Source of the DNA: Serripes groenlandicus
Lineage: Eukaryota > Mollusca > Bivalvia > Cardiida > Cardiidae
DNA: 64,000 nucleotides
Reading direction: 5' to 3'
Assembly (NCBI GenBank): GCA_031761405.1
Contig: JASEVX010000007.1
Coordinates: 38,430,734-38,494,733, forward strand
In this document: piece by piece, positions 34,357 to 43,750 of the stretch
How the letters are laid out: every line of letters begins with the position of its first letter
Position numbering within the stretch: position 1 is the stretch's first letter
Position numbers and translations under genes: made by a program
Notes under the pieces: model-generated
The model's input: the letters and a program-made list of their open reading frames with translations, nothing else
Databases searched by the model: none
Told to the model about the DNA's origin: nothing

Positions 34357-34566
34357 CTCTTTCAGTGCCGAATTGTTTAAAATAGACTCTTCCATGTTCA
34401 AAATCGGACGTCTTCATTTCTCATGTAAAACATTTTTTGAATTATGTTGATGAATAAAAGGCAAACAATGCTGATTTCAAGTGAGACAGCTCGTTACGAG
34501 CTGACTCACTTGAATCTGCATTGTTTGCAAAAACCTCATTATTACCTTTGGCGCTGAAAGAGTTAA
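34353..34566. mobile_element. Family B TTAA element
   Basis: TTAACTCTTTCAGTGCCG to TTGGCGCTGAAAGAGTTAA, 214 bp. The central palindrome runs 34478-34512 (CAAGTGAGACAGCTCG ... CACTTG). It ends 28 bases before the exon at 34595. Confidence 0.92.
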
Positions 34567-34594
34567 ACATGGTTGCATCATTTTATATTTTCAG

Positions 34595-34757
34595 GTTCTG
34601 CAATGCCTGTGTGTCAAGCAGCCTGTCCTAAAGAGAACCTGCCGGAAGTCGCTTTACGTTGTTTTGAAAATTACGGCGCGCAGAAGATTAACTTAGACAA
34701 GAGCGTCAACCGATTGTTTTCAGGGATCGACGTTGAGACACTCAGAGCATATTGCAG
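34595..34757 (+). CDS. Internal exon of an unnamed cysteine-rich protein
   Basis: I cannot name the protein. A strong acceptor (CATTTTATATTTTCAG) precedes 34595 and a donor (TGCAG, then GTAAAAC) follows 34757. The 163-bp exon starts with two bases of a codon and ends with two. The frame encodes about 53 residues with four cysteines (P-V-C-Q-A-A-C-P, L-R-C-F, A-Y-C) and charged helical stretches. The exon at 36381 starts with one base and completes AGT (Ser), giving A-Y-C-S-S-F-L-E. The cysteine spacing suggests a disulfide-bonded secreted domain, like several anonymous mollusc extracellular proteins; that comparison is from memory of patterns, not a search. No signal peptide exon was found. 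Confidence 0.72.
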
Positions 34758-34784
34758 GTAAAACTTGTCACTTCACCTAGCGGA

Positions 34785-34945
34785 GTCCCGGTTGCTCAGT
34801 TTCTAGCAAATCATGGGGGTCGTGAGTTCGAACCCGAGCTCGGTCAACATTCTTTCCGACGTTTGACAAAAGTCAATGTGACAAGCGTCATTCGTCTTAT
34901 ACCGATAGTCTAACAGTCTATGTCCGAAATAATGCGATTTCCGTT
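34785..34945 (+). mobile_element. Type 1 SINE, diverged, 3' end missing
   Basis: CCCGGTTGCTCAGTTTCTAGC then GTGAGTTCGAACCC are tRNA A- and B-box-like. Next come GCTCGGTCAACATTCTTTCC and GCGTCATTCGTC. It lies in the intron just after the exon. Confidence 0.6.
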
Positions 34946-35092
34946 CAAACCACATTCGGAACTTTACGACCAGCCAAGAGCCGCTGCGTCTGTAGAGCGT
35001 CTTCGTTGACAGGAACTTTGGTAAAATATTTTAATTGTCAATAATGTCGAACACTCCGAAGAATTAACAGAATAGCCAAATATTCTGTAAAT

Positions 35093-35375
35093 TGATTGTT
35101 TGGTGTTTTACGCCATTTTCAACAATGTTTTAGTTATATCACGGCGTCTCCTGGGTAACTCACAACCCCTGTATTGACAGCCCGCGTACGTCTGGTTCAT
35201 TAATCCTAACTCCAGCCAGTCAGTCGTAATGCTAACCCCGCAACCCTGAGCGCCAAGGCGGGCAGCCATTACTACCATTTACATTTTAAACGTATTTGGT
35301 AAGACCGGCCCGATCGGGTATCGAACCCACGAGCTCCCGCACCCGGGGCGGACGCTCTACCATTACGCCAATAAG
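35093..35375 (-). mobile_element. Type 2 SINE, nearly full length
   Basis: The minus strand has a tRNA-like head (GGCGTAATGGTAGAGCGTCC, then GGGTTCGATACCCG). It continues through AGTAATGGCTGCCCGCCTT-like and TGATATAACTAAAAC to CAAACAATCAAT. Confidence 0.82.
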
Positions 35376-35439
35376 CAAGCAAATACTCCGTGTTGAGCCG
35401 CATCAAACGATTTAAAGACTCTTATTCCATCTACATCAC

Positions 35440-35731
35440 AACCCCGGTAGCTTAGGCGGTAGCGACGCGGGCTGTCAATCCAGGGGTTGTGAGTTCGAAT
35501 CCCTGCTCGGCCAAATTTCTTTCCGACGATTGACAAAAGTAAATGCGACTTGCGTCATTCGTCTTCCACCAATGGGCTAAGTATATGTGGAAAAGCAGCC
35601 TGTTGCTTAGGAAGATTGTTGTGTGGAGTACTGGTGTGAGAAAACCAGGAAATGCATGCGTAGGTGAACTGGCCGCCGTGATATAACTGAGAAAATGTTA
35701 AAAACGGCGTTAAACCCCAATCAATCAATTA
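35440..35731 (+). mobile_element. Type 1 SINE, full length
   Basis: Head: CCCCGGTAGCTTAGGCGGTAG (A-box region) and GTGAGTTCGAATCCC (B box). Body: CAATGGGCTAAGTATATGTG. End: GGCGTTAAACCCCAATCAAT. Confidence 0.88.
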
Positions 35732-35802
35732 TATCTTGTGAGGCTTCATATCTATGTTTTTGGTCAGATATGTACATGTACCTATACATTACATGTTGGA
35801 GG

Positions 35803-35860
35803 ACAGTGAAGGCTCTGGTGAGACTGTACGAATGCACGAGCTTACCTGAGCCTTCACTGT
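35803..35860. repeat. Palindromic CAGTGAAGGCTC element
   Basis: ACAGTGAAGGCTC pairs with GAGCCTTCACTGT, loop about 32 bases. Same family as 11150-11206 with a compensating A/G-T/C change in the stem (GACTC/GAGTC versus GGCTC/GAGCC). Confidence 0.65.
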
Positions 35861-36061
35861 TCCAATGAACAATTATACCTCCATTTTCCATCTGACACGG
35901 AATACCTATAAGATATTTCCACTTCCGGGGTACATTATCCGCCATTATTGAAAATGGTGAATTAATTTACTTTTAATGAATCGTAAAATTGTTCTCCTCT
36001 GTACGGCTGCTTCGCTCCTCCGTGATAGCTTAGCATGTCCTTCGACACACTTAGCCCAGTA

Positions 36062-36274
36062 TTAACTCTTTCAGCGCCGAATTGTTTAAAGTAGACTATA
36101 CCATGTTCAAAAGCGGGTGTTTCCATTGTTCATGTTATAAAAGTTTGGACTATTTCAATAACTAAAAGGTAAACAATGCAGATGGCAGGTGAGACAGCTC
36201 GTTACGAGCTGACTCACCTGAATATGCATTGTTTTTAAAAACCTCAATATTGCCTATGGCGCTGAAAGAGTTAA
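36062..36274. mobile_element. Family B TTAA element
   Basis: TTAACTCTTTCAGCGCCGAA to ATGGCGCTGAAAGAGTTAA, 213 bp. The palindrome at 36186-36220 extends to AACAATGCAGAT / ATATGCATTGTT. It ends 106 bases before the exon at 36381. Confidence 0.93.
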
Positions 36275-36380
36275 ATAGAAAGTGCCATCAATTTCGTTTG
36301 TAACCGGAAGTGCAAATTCTCGGAAGTCCCACGAGACGAGACTTACGTACCCTTTTGTTTTACTTTTTTTATTATTCCAG

Positions 36381-36529
36381 TTCATTTCTAGAGGGAATGG
36401 TGTGCCTTAACCAATTATCCAACGTGTGTCCGGAAAGTAAACGTAACCTCATTTTGGTGGGGTTAAACCCACTCAACGGCGTGGAAAATGAACTCTCTCA
36501 ACTATGCAGGACAGATGGTCTTTATGAAC
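36381..36529 (+). CDS. Internal exon of the cysteine-rich protein
   Basis: The acceptor TTTTTTTATTATTCCAG is strong. The exon begins with the single base completing the Ser codon split from 34757. About 49 codons follow, with cysteines in M-V-C-L, N-V-C-P and Q-L-C-R. A donor AAC / GTACGT after 36529 leaves one base (C). Read without splicing, the frame runs to a TAA near 36575. The pattern Y-C-S-S-F-L-E-G-M-V-C-L followed by N-V-C and, 28 residues later, Q-L-C is internally consistent with one disulfide domain spanning both exons. Function unknown. Confidence 0.7.
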
Positions 36530-36581
36530 GTACGTTGGAAACCGTTTGTCTGTTAGCTTTTCGCGATTTGAATTAATTAGA

Positions 36582-36813
36582 TTAACCCTTTCCCTCATAC
36601 GACAATTCTGCAGCAGACGACTGTGAACGTGTTTTTGTCAAAACATGGAAAAATCTCCATAATTGAATGGATAACCTATGGCAAAAAGTGGAAAACATTG
36701 TGGCAAAAGGAGAAATTGCACGTTTTGTGCAATTTCTTCTTTTGTCACTATGTTTTCAAAAAGCCCTCTGCTGCAGAGGTGTCAGAAAGCATCTATATGA
36801 GGGAAAGGGTTAA
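36582..36813 (+). mobile_element. Family A young copy
   Basis: 232 bp, TTAA both ends. It lies 52 bases after the exon's donor. The 117-codon frame starting at 36623 runs through this element and is not a gene. Confidence 0.9.
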
Positions 36814-36921
36814 TATTATTTTGCTGTTCGGTAGGCTAATGGAATTATTTAGGTTATACACAATCTGCAGGCTTCAAAACTATAAAAAGTTTACTTTGTG
36901 TTCACGTATCGTATTTTTCAG

Positions 36922-36986
36922 ACACAATGTCATTCTCAAAATTGACTGTTCAAATGGCCGGTCTGAAGCATACTGAGAAAGTTTGA
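36922..36986 (+). CDS. Alternative short 3' exon (weak)
   Basis: CGTATTTTTCAG gives an acceptor before 36922. In the phase left by 36529 it would add about 20 residues (H-T-M-S-F-S-K...) and stop at TGA 36984-36986. No cysteine and no clear poly(A) signal before the next element. Listed as an alternative to the exon at 38681. Confidence 0.2.
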
Positions 36987-37026
36987 TAGTTTCGGGACCT
37001 GAGCTCTTAGGCTGAACTCGTAAACT

Positions 37027-37256
37027 TTAACCCTTTCCCTCATACGACAATTCTGCAGCAGACGACTTTGAACGTGTTTTGTCAAAAAATAGAAAATCTC
37101 CATAATTGAATGGATAACCTATGACAAAAAGTGGAAAACATCGTGGCAAAAGGAGAAATTGCACGATTTGTGCAATTTCTTCTTTTGTCACTATGTTTTC
37201 AAAAAGCCGTCTGCTGCAGAGGCGTCAGAAAGCGTCTATATGAGGGAAAGGGTTAA
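37027..37256 (+). mobile_element. Family A young copy
   Basis: 230 bp with both TTAA ends, close to the subfamily consensus. Confidence 0.92.
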
Positions 37257-37740
37257 TTAGACCTCGGACATATATACTCAACCAATCAGTAGTGAATCGG
37301 TTATCGGTTCGTTGATGTGGTTAGAAGCGATAATATCCGAAACAGCCCGCAATAAGTACATTCATTCGGAATGGACTCGGATCGGTATTACGTCATTGAA
37401 TATTGGAATACGTCAATAATGTTGCACTTTATTAATACCTAGGTATTTGTGTAATGAAATAGTCCGAGTGTGCCCGATTGCATTACACTTTGATTGGCTA
37501 TTGCTTCAAACAAGTATATCCATTGATCTGAAAATGTTATATTCATGCTTCATAGTGGCACGTTTAAGAACCAATGGGGTCTTTTCGGAAAGAGCTAGTG
37601 TATCGCACCGGACTACCTTGTATCTCAATATGTACCTATAATGTATATGCACCTGTCAGATACCTGTACATGATAGTAGTGTACACTATCAAAAGTACCT
37701 ATAGAAGCTAAAAGGTTGATGCTCAAACAAAGCAATTGGT
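37257..37740. other. No supported feature
   Basis: Intronic sequence. The 64-codon frame at 37447 has no supporting signals. Confidence 0.35.
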
Positions 37741-37746
37741 CTTTTT

Positions 37747-37845
37747 CACAGGGATTCGACATTACCATATAGATGTTACACTATAAAAAAGGAACCTTTT
37801 TTTATAGTATTGTATGTATATATGGTTAATGTCGAATCCCTGTGG
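37747..37845. mobile_element. Short foldback element
   Basis: CACAGGGATTCGACATTACC at the left pairs with GGTTAATGTCGAATCCCTG at the right, about 27-bp arms, with an inner pair TATAAAAAAGG / CCTTTTTTTATA. 99 bp. Confidence 0.8.
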
Positions 37846-38169
37846 TCTCTTTAATTAAATTAACTTACACGAAATGGCTTACGTCTTTGTTTTCAAATAT
37901 GCAAATCCCAAATATAATTATATGTTATTATTTCTTACAGTTTATGCACAATATATGAGTTGTTTTATGGAAAAAGGACTGAAGTCCGAACGCTGTTTTA
38001 AAACGAGATTAAATAATACTAGACAGTCAATATATATACTTCCTGAACGGGAACTGTGCAGGTTGGTTTTTAATCTTTTTTCCTTAAATATAAAACAAAT
38101 GATTGAAAATATTTACGGTACAAAGGCGTCAAAAAGGTGTTTGTATCAGCTCAATGGCTGCACGTGTGT

Positions 38170-38335
38170 TTAACTCTTTCCCACACAAATATATCTGCAG
38201 CAGACGGCTTTGAAATAATCGAGTTCAAAATACCGAAAAACTTCAATTAATTACTGTATGCTTATTGAATTTCTCCTTTTGCCACAATATTTCCAAAGTC
38301 GTCTGCTGCAGAGGCTATATGTCGGAAAGTGTTAG
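38170..38335 (+). mobile_element. Family A old copy, shortened
   Basis: TTAACTCTTTCCCACACAAA to TATGTCGGAAAGTGTTAG, with the right hairpin arm ATTTCTCCTTTTGCCACAAT. Confidence 0.6.
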
Positions 38336-38351
38336 TTATTATGGTGTAAAT

Positions 38352-38386
38352 GACCAGGGACATATACATATCGTGTCCCTGGGTCT
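38352..38386. repeat. Palindrome GACCAGGGACA...TGTCCCTGGGTC
   Basis: Arms of 11-12 bp around ten A/T-rich bases. A related palindrome (CAGGGACACTATAT...) is at 42871-42901. Confidence 0.6.
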
Positions 38387-38441
38387 TTGCATAGAAAATG
38401 TAGGAGGGACGTCCGTGTGTGGTCGATTGTAAAGAACGCAC

Positions 38442-38671
38442 TTAACCCTTTCCCTCATACGACAATTCCGCAGCAGACGACTTTGAACATATTTTGTCAA
38501 AACATAGAAAATCTCCATAATTGAATGGATAACCTATGACAAAAAGTGGAAAACATTGTGGCAATAGGAGAAATTGCACGTTTTGTGCAATTTCTTCTTT
38601 TGTCACTATGTTTTCAAAAAGCCGTCTGCTGCAGAGGCGTCATAAAGCGTCTATATGAGGAAAAGGGTTAA
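38442..38671 (+). mobile_element. Family A young copy adjoining an exon
   Basis: 230 bp, TTAA both ends. The right TTAA is 9 bases upstream of the exon at 38681, so its end lies where the branch point and acceptor region of that exon must be. Confidence 0.92.
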
Positions 38672-38680
38672 TTAATACAG

Positions 38681-38751
38681 ATCGGCGAATGACTGTGAAG
38701 GATATTGCAAATGTGTGCAATAATGGTGAAGTGACTGCTCACCGATTTTGA
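38681..38751 (+). CDS. Probable 3' coding exon of the cysteine-rich protein
   Basis: The acceptor AATTAATACAG directly follows a family A element. In the phase left by 36529 the exon completes CAT (His), reads R-R-M-T-V-K-D-I-A-N-V-C-N-N-G and stops at TGA 38749-38751. It adds one cysteine, making the downstream count even with the candidate upstream exon included. Sequence after the stop looks like 3' UTR with ATTAAA at 38990. Alternatively, a donor inside the exon (GGTGAA / GTGACT) could lead in phase to the exon at 40593. Confidence 0.5.
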
Positions 38752-38989
38752 CAGAAATGTGTATTTTCAAAAGTGGATGAAAAGACATGAGAAATCTGTA
38801 AAATACATCGGGCGATACTGTGAGAAGGAGTAAAATTAATAACTGCATTTCAAAAGCGTTATTGTTTAGACGTTACGTGAAAACGACGTTACTGCGTCGG
38901 GGACCTTGTAGATGTCGTTTTCTATGTATTGTTATTTATGTATATATTGTTTTATTTGAATGACAGTTGTACCATTCAGAAGATAATGA

Positions 38990-38995
38990 ATTAAA
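38990..38995 (+). terminator. Poly(A) signal ATTAAA
   Basis: ATTAAA about 240 bases after the stop codon at 38751, in AT-rich UTR-like sequence. Common signal variant; cleavage site not resolved. Confidence 0.4.
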
Positions 38996-39019
38996 GATAC
39001 ACAAATTGTGCAAATTTGT

Positions 39020-39720
39020 ATTCACTGTTTCCGACTTAACATTAAAAAACAAAGCTAGTCACAAAACTTTCCGAACGTCCCTCGTATTCAGAACGTCCGT
39101 ACACATCGAATGCTCGGAAAGCGCTAGTCAAAAGCTTTAATTTGATTGGTGGATTCGGCTCGCACCTGTCCGAGTGCTCGGTGTGTTAGGACAATCTGAA
39201 TACTCCCCAGATATATCGTCATAAGAGTAATATTTACGCCGTATTACATGTTTGAATGTTTTTCTGAATTCCAGTCGAATGAGAAATACCACTCAATGTA
39301 TAGAAAGAAGCGTTAAATTACAGTGTGGGGAAAAAGCGGCAGAACTCGTCCATAAACTCGTGATGCCGTTAGTGAAGAGTAGCGGGCAATGTGCTTACAC
39401 TTTACATTACGAAGAGGTTTGTTTGTAAAGATAACATCAGTATTATTTGTAAACCTTTGAATGTCTGCTGGAGATTTGTTACAATTTTTTATTTTTTTAT
39501 TTTGCTGAAATGTTTTCAAAGTCGCCTGCTTAAGATCAGGATTAACGGTATCATTGTGAAATAAGGACCAATGACCCATACTTTATGACTTTGTCGATTA
39601 TGAGGAAATCGCAGTACTAAACTGTCAATAGCGATACATACGTCTGAGAGTGGATAGATAACATGCAAGTCACCAGGTATAAATAAGATGTGCTTAGTTC
39701 AAGCAGCTCTACTTCTATGT
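39020..39720. other. No strongly supported feature
   Basis: Contains a weak family A-like remnant around 39470-39540 (AAATGTTTTCAAAGTCGCCTG, GCTTAAG). No gene recognised. Confidence 0.3.
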
Positions 39721-39724
39721 AGCC

Positions 39725-40016
39725 GAGCCCCGGTAGCTCAGTCGGTAGCGACGCGTGCTGTCAATCCTGGGGTTGTGAGTTCGAAACCCGGCTCGGCCAA
39801 CTTTCTTTCCAACGATTGACAAAAGTCAATGCGACATGTGTCATTCGTCTTTCACCAATGGGCTAAGTATATGTGGAAAAGCAGCCAGTTGCTTGGGAAG
39901 ATTGTTGTGTGGAGTACTGGTGTGAGAAAACCAGGAAATGCATGAGTAGGTGAACTGAGATATAACTTAAATTGTTAAAAACGGCGTTAAACCCCAATCA
40001 ATCAATCAATCAATCT
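39725..40016 (+). mobile_element. Type 1 SINE, full length
   Basis: CCCCGGTAGCTCAGTCGGTAG (A box) and GTGAGTTCGAAACCC (B box), body CACCAATGGGCTAAGTATAT, and a (CAAT)n tail. The GGCCGCCGTG segment of other copies is deleted. Confidence 0.88.
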
Positions 40017-40017
40017 A

Positions 40018-40560
40018 CTTCTATGTAGAGGTCAGTTGCGGACAACATGGCCAAATACTAAACTATATGTATTAAATTAAGGTCAGGCCAGGGGCCTTTC
40101 AGTCGCGGACTTCCAGGCCAAATACTAAGCTATATATGTATAAGATCGAGGTCGGTCTAATGGCCTTTCAGTCGTGGACTTCCAAGTCAAATACTAAGCT
40201 ATATGTATAAGATTGAGGTCGGTCTAGGGGCCTTTCGGTCGCGGACTTCTAGGTCAAATACTAAGCTATATGTATTAGATTGAGGTCGGTCTAAGGGCCT
40301 TTCAGACGCGGACTTCTAGGTCAAATACTAAGCTATATGTATAAGATTGAGGTCGGTCTAAGGGCCTTTCAGTCGCGGACTTCTAGGCCAAATACTAAAC
40401 TATATGTATTAGATTGAGGTCGGTCTAAGGGCCTTTCAGTCGTAGACTTCTAGGCAAAATACTAAACTATATGTATTATATTGAGGTCGGGCTAAGGGCC
40501 TTTCAGTCGCGCACTTCCAGGCCAAATACTAAGCTATATGTACTAGATCGAAGTCGGTCT
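40018..40560. repeat. 67-bp minisatellite, about 8 units
   Basis: GTCGGTCT recurs at 40151, 40218, 40285, 40352, 40419, 40486 and 40553, exactly 67 apart. Each unit has GGGCCTTTCAGTCGCGGACTT and CAAATACTAAGCTATATGTA. The first unit is 69 bp and the array starts with a partial one. Confidence 0.95.
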
Positions 40561-40592
40561 AATATCATCACTATCAATCCTTTTTTTTTCAG

Positions 40593-40775
40593 ACAACATC
40601 AAAGCAAATTCCAACAACAGCTCGGAAGGGCGGGACGTATCGAACGGCAGAACAGGGAAAACGTGACACGTCACATGACGACACAAATGCATCTGCATCT
40701 CATTACCATAGTTTAATTATTACGATACTTCTTTCACATATTTCATATTTATTAAAGAGGGGGATAAACTCCTGA
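40593..40775 (+). CDS. Exon-like ORF after a strong acceptor
   Basis: The acceptor CAATCCTTTTTTTTTCAG is the best in the window. In frame 0 it gives 60 codons to TGA 40773-40775: a Thr/Lys/Gly-rich polar part, then a hydrophobic stretch (L-I-I-T-I-L-L-S-H-I-S-Y-L-L), which may be a membrane or GPI-type tail. The other two frames also stay open for 23 and about 40 codons, so the frame is not decided. It could be an alternative 3' exon of the cysteine-rich gene. Confidence 0.3.
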   Translation, partial: TTSKQIPTTARKGGTYRTAEQGKRDTSHDDTNASASHYHSLIITILLSHISYLLKRGINS

Positions 40776-40779
40776 CGTT

Positions 40780-41329
40780 GGGATGCATAAATAACTTATT
40801 TATATGTAAATTGTAAATACAAACAGATGTGAGATGCGAGATATTTTTACCTGCCTGCTTGTAAACGCAACACGAACCACGACCATCTGAGATATTAAAG
40901 GGACTAAACCATCTCAGATTCCAGATCATAATTTCTTTTTTTAAACATTGTTTCCAATAATGAATAATAGTTTAAGTAGTCGCTTATATGCTTATTGCTT
41001 AATAAGGGGGACAGGTTGAAATTCCAGGTTTAACGTACTCCCGAATTTCGGATCACTTTTTTCTTTTCAAAGAACAAAAACTAATCCAATTAATTTAAAA
41101 TAGTTTCAAATGTCATCCACTGCTATATTTGGCGGAAAACGGTTGAAATGAATCGGACTGTTTCATGAGAGTCATATTGTATATTTATGAGCCACGGCAT
41201 GCGACTTGGGGTCTTACTGCATCTCCCGAACTCAAATGAAGGGATATGGTTGTTTAATAAATGGGACTACAATTACTATGTTTTGTCAAATGATACATCC
41301 GGGAACTTATGATAAATTCCTACTAACAT
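40780..41329. other. No supported feature
   Basis: AT-rich sequence without repeats or exons that I recognise. Confidence 0.35.
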
Positions 41330-41530
41330 TTAACTCTTTCCGACATATGCATTAGACGACTTCTAGGCAAACAAATTTCAGTTGAAAGCGGTAGTACTGT
41401 ATATAGTTGAACACATTTTGACAAAAGGAGAGATTGCTCATAATGACCAATTTCTCCCTTTGTCACAATGTTTTCAAGAGTTAGTCTGCTGCATTTGCAT
41501 TAAAATACGTCTGCATGTGGGAAAGGGTAA
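41330..41530 (+). mobile_element. Family A old copy
   Basis: TTAACTCTTTCCGACATATG to CATGTGGGAAAGGGTAA. Hairpin GAGATTGCTCATAATGACC is of the GCTC type. Confidence 0.65.
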
Positions 41531-41608
41531 CTTACTGTGACTGTTTGCACCAGTTGCGTTATTCTTGCTGTACATAGAATGTTGTTTTCCATACCGTTTT
41601 AACAGTAT

Positions 41609-42348
41609 ATGAGCCATCCCGCAAGAAAACCAACAGTATTGTCTCTGCGGAATGTATCGCCCGAGATCAGCCTGCGCAGTCCACGCAGACTGATCCGGGC
41701 CTACATATTTCGTCTCAGGGGGATAGAGGTATAGAGTAATGATTCCTGAAACAGAAAATCCGCAGGAGGCGAAAAGTGTCTATCCGGGTAAGCCTGCGCG
41801 GCATGCTTAGGCTGATCTGTGTAGATACTTTACGCAGAGTCCACACAGTTGGTGTTTTCGCGGAACGGCTCATATCAATATATCTGCGTAATGTATCGAC
41901 CAGATCAGCCTGCGCAGTCCACGCAGACTGATCCGGGCCTACATATTTCGTCTCAGGGGGATAGAGGTATAGAGTAATGATTCCTAAAACAGAAAATCCG
42001 CAGGAGGCGAAAAGTGTCTATCCGGGTAAGCCTGCGCGGCATGCTTAGGCTGATCTGTGTAGATACTTTACGCAGAGTCCACACAGTTGGTGTTTTCGCG
42101 GAACGGCTCATATCAATATATCTGCGTAATGTATCGACCAGATCAGCCTGCGCTGTCCGCGCAGACTGATCCGGCCGACACATTCCGTCTAAGGGGGGAT
42201 AGATAGAGTAATGATTCCTGAAACAGAAAATCCACAGGAGACGAAAAGTGTCTATCCGGGTTAGCCTGCGCGGCATGCTTAGGCTGATCTGTGTAGATAC
42301 TTTACGCAGAGGCCACACAGTTGGTGTTTTCGCGGAACGGCGCATATC
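41609..42348 (+). mobile_element. Three D-family elements in tandem (238-bp unit)
   Basis: The first copy (41609-41875) has the left terminus ATGAGCCATCCCGCAAGAAA. Copies at 41881-42113 and 42119-42348 begin at TATCTGCGTAATGTATCGAC, and the junction sequence TATCAATA recurs 238 bases apart. The third copy has private changes (GCTGTCCGCGCAG, GAGACGAAAAG). The 130-codon minus-strand frame spanning copies 2-3 is a repeat artefact. Confidence 0.88.
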
Positions 42349-42359
42349 AGTTATTGCAT

Positions 42360-42505
42360 GTTGCCATCACACTTATAGATGGGCCCCGGGTGACTAACTA
42401 GTACTAGGGTACAGAACGTGCCTTGTTTAAGGGCACTTTGCAGTGATCGAACCTGGACCGCCCGGTACTAACAGGACCCTCCAAAGTAACCACTCGATCA
42501 TTTTG
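42360..42505 (-). mobile_element. Type 3 SINE fragment
   Basis: CCCCGGGTGACTAACTAGTAC, GTACAGAACGTGCC and CAGTGATCGAACCTGGACCG match the reversed head-proximal part of the SINE at 50350-50560. Confidence 0.5.
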
Positions 42506-42622
42506 GTTTCCTATTGTAGCTTGGAACTTAGAGAGGTTTATTTAGGCATTTGCAGTTATGGTATAAGGAATGATAAATACGACTTAAATATTTTTTTGAA
42601 AAAAATCGTTGTTCACGAGACT

Positions 42623-42981
42623 TTAACTATTTCCCACATATAGACGTTTTTTCCGACGCCACTGCAGCAGACGACTGTAGAAAAGATTGTGACATCATGA
42701 TGAGCAAGTTCGCCTTTTGCATTAATTTTCTAAACATTATTCAATACAGAACATAATTGTATTTGTAATAAGTAAATACTATACTTTTAACAATTATACA
42801 AATAGAGAAACAACGATGAAAAAATACATATAATATACATTCAAATTTGATTGTGAATGATCACTTCGACCAGGGACACTATATGTAATATAGTGTCCCT
42901 GCTTTGACTATTCAACAATTACATATTATTTCTAGAGATTTTCCATTTATTTTTAGATCGTCGTATGTGGGACACGGTTAA
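42623..42981 (-). mobile_element. Family A old copy with an insertion
   Basis: TTAACTATTTCCCACATATA to TATGTGGGACACGGTTAA. The host is interrupted by a sequence of about 170 bp that includes a strong palindrome. Confidence 0.65.
42739..42912. mobile_element. Insert with CAGGGACACTATAT palindrome
   Basis: TATTCAA occurs at both edges (about 42738 and 42909), a possible target duplication. CAGGGACACTATAT / ATATAGTGTCCCTG at 42871-42901 is a perfect 14-bp inverted repeat around three bases. Confidence 0.5.
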
Positions 42982-43230
42982 CCAGCTCGTGTTACCATGT
43001 TATTGCTGTGTTGTATACATATATAATTAAATACACGACTTTCGTATCAATTAATAATTCTCTATCATCAGTTTGAAACATACAACAAGATAATTACTCT
43101 TTGTTAACACTAGTCATAACTCTCTTTTATTGTGATAAATAATTGACCACGGACACTTGAAAGCGTTTATTCAGATAACTACATTCTTACATAAGTAGAT
43201 CATTAAAATTAGTCGTAACTTTATCCGTTA
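42982..43230. other. No supported feature
   Basis: AT-rich unique-looking sequence. Confidence 0.3.
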
Positions 43231-43231
43231 G

Positions 43232-43280
<49 letters not shown>
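43231..43280 (+). repeat. G homopolymer, 50 bp with one A
   Basis: GGGA followed by 46 G in the given sequence. Length is likely unstable and unreliable in an assembly. Can form G-quadruplexes. Confidence 0.95.
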
Positions 43281-43281
<1 letters not shown>

Positions 43282-43748
43282 ATCGTGGATCTATGCTGTT
43301 CACGAGAATTCTGGAACCCCTTTTTCGGGCACTCGCTCACGTGTAGTGTTCACTGACGTAGCCAGTATCGTGATTGTGACAGTTCATTTCACAACGGGGA
43401 ATGCTGCATCTTCTTCCCCTGCGTTCAACGAATTGTTACGGTAGCAAACGGTAGCCGTTCCACCAATCAAATTACAGTCTTTTTTTACGTCTGGTTATTC
43501 CGTTAGAAGCCGTGAGCTATTAAACTGATACACTGTACGAGAGTCTCTTCACGTTTCGAATACAGTGGTCTGTGTAACATTTTCAAGCGTCCGAGATAAA
43601 TAATTATCCACAGAACCTTACATCAGAATATATGTACATTAATTGATTGTGTTTTATCAGGAAAACACGCGCTGTACCCATCATATACCCCTTCATCTAA
43701 GTTCGTAACTTCATTAACACTGCCTTACTCATCATATTCAATTACCAA
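43281..43748. other. No supported feature
   Basis: Higher GC next to the homopolymer; no exon recognised. Confidence 0.3.
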
Positions 43749-43750
43749 TA

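Noticed and set aside
37874..38173. 99-codon ORF
   Set aside because: AT-rich chance frame that ends in sequence resembling a family A right end.
39725..39810. Possible plus-strand tRNA gene
   Set aside because: Also the head of a type 1 SINE with the usual body and CAAT tail.
41953..42345. 130-codon minus-strand ORF
   Set aside because: It spans two tandem D elements. The same peptide appears at 19006, 31469 and 25370 wherever D or E elements occur.
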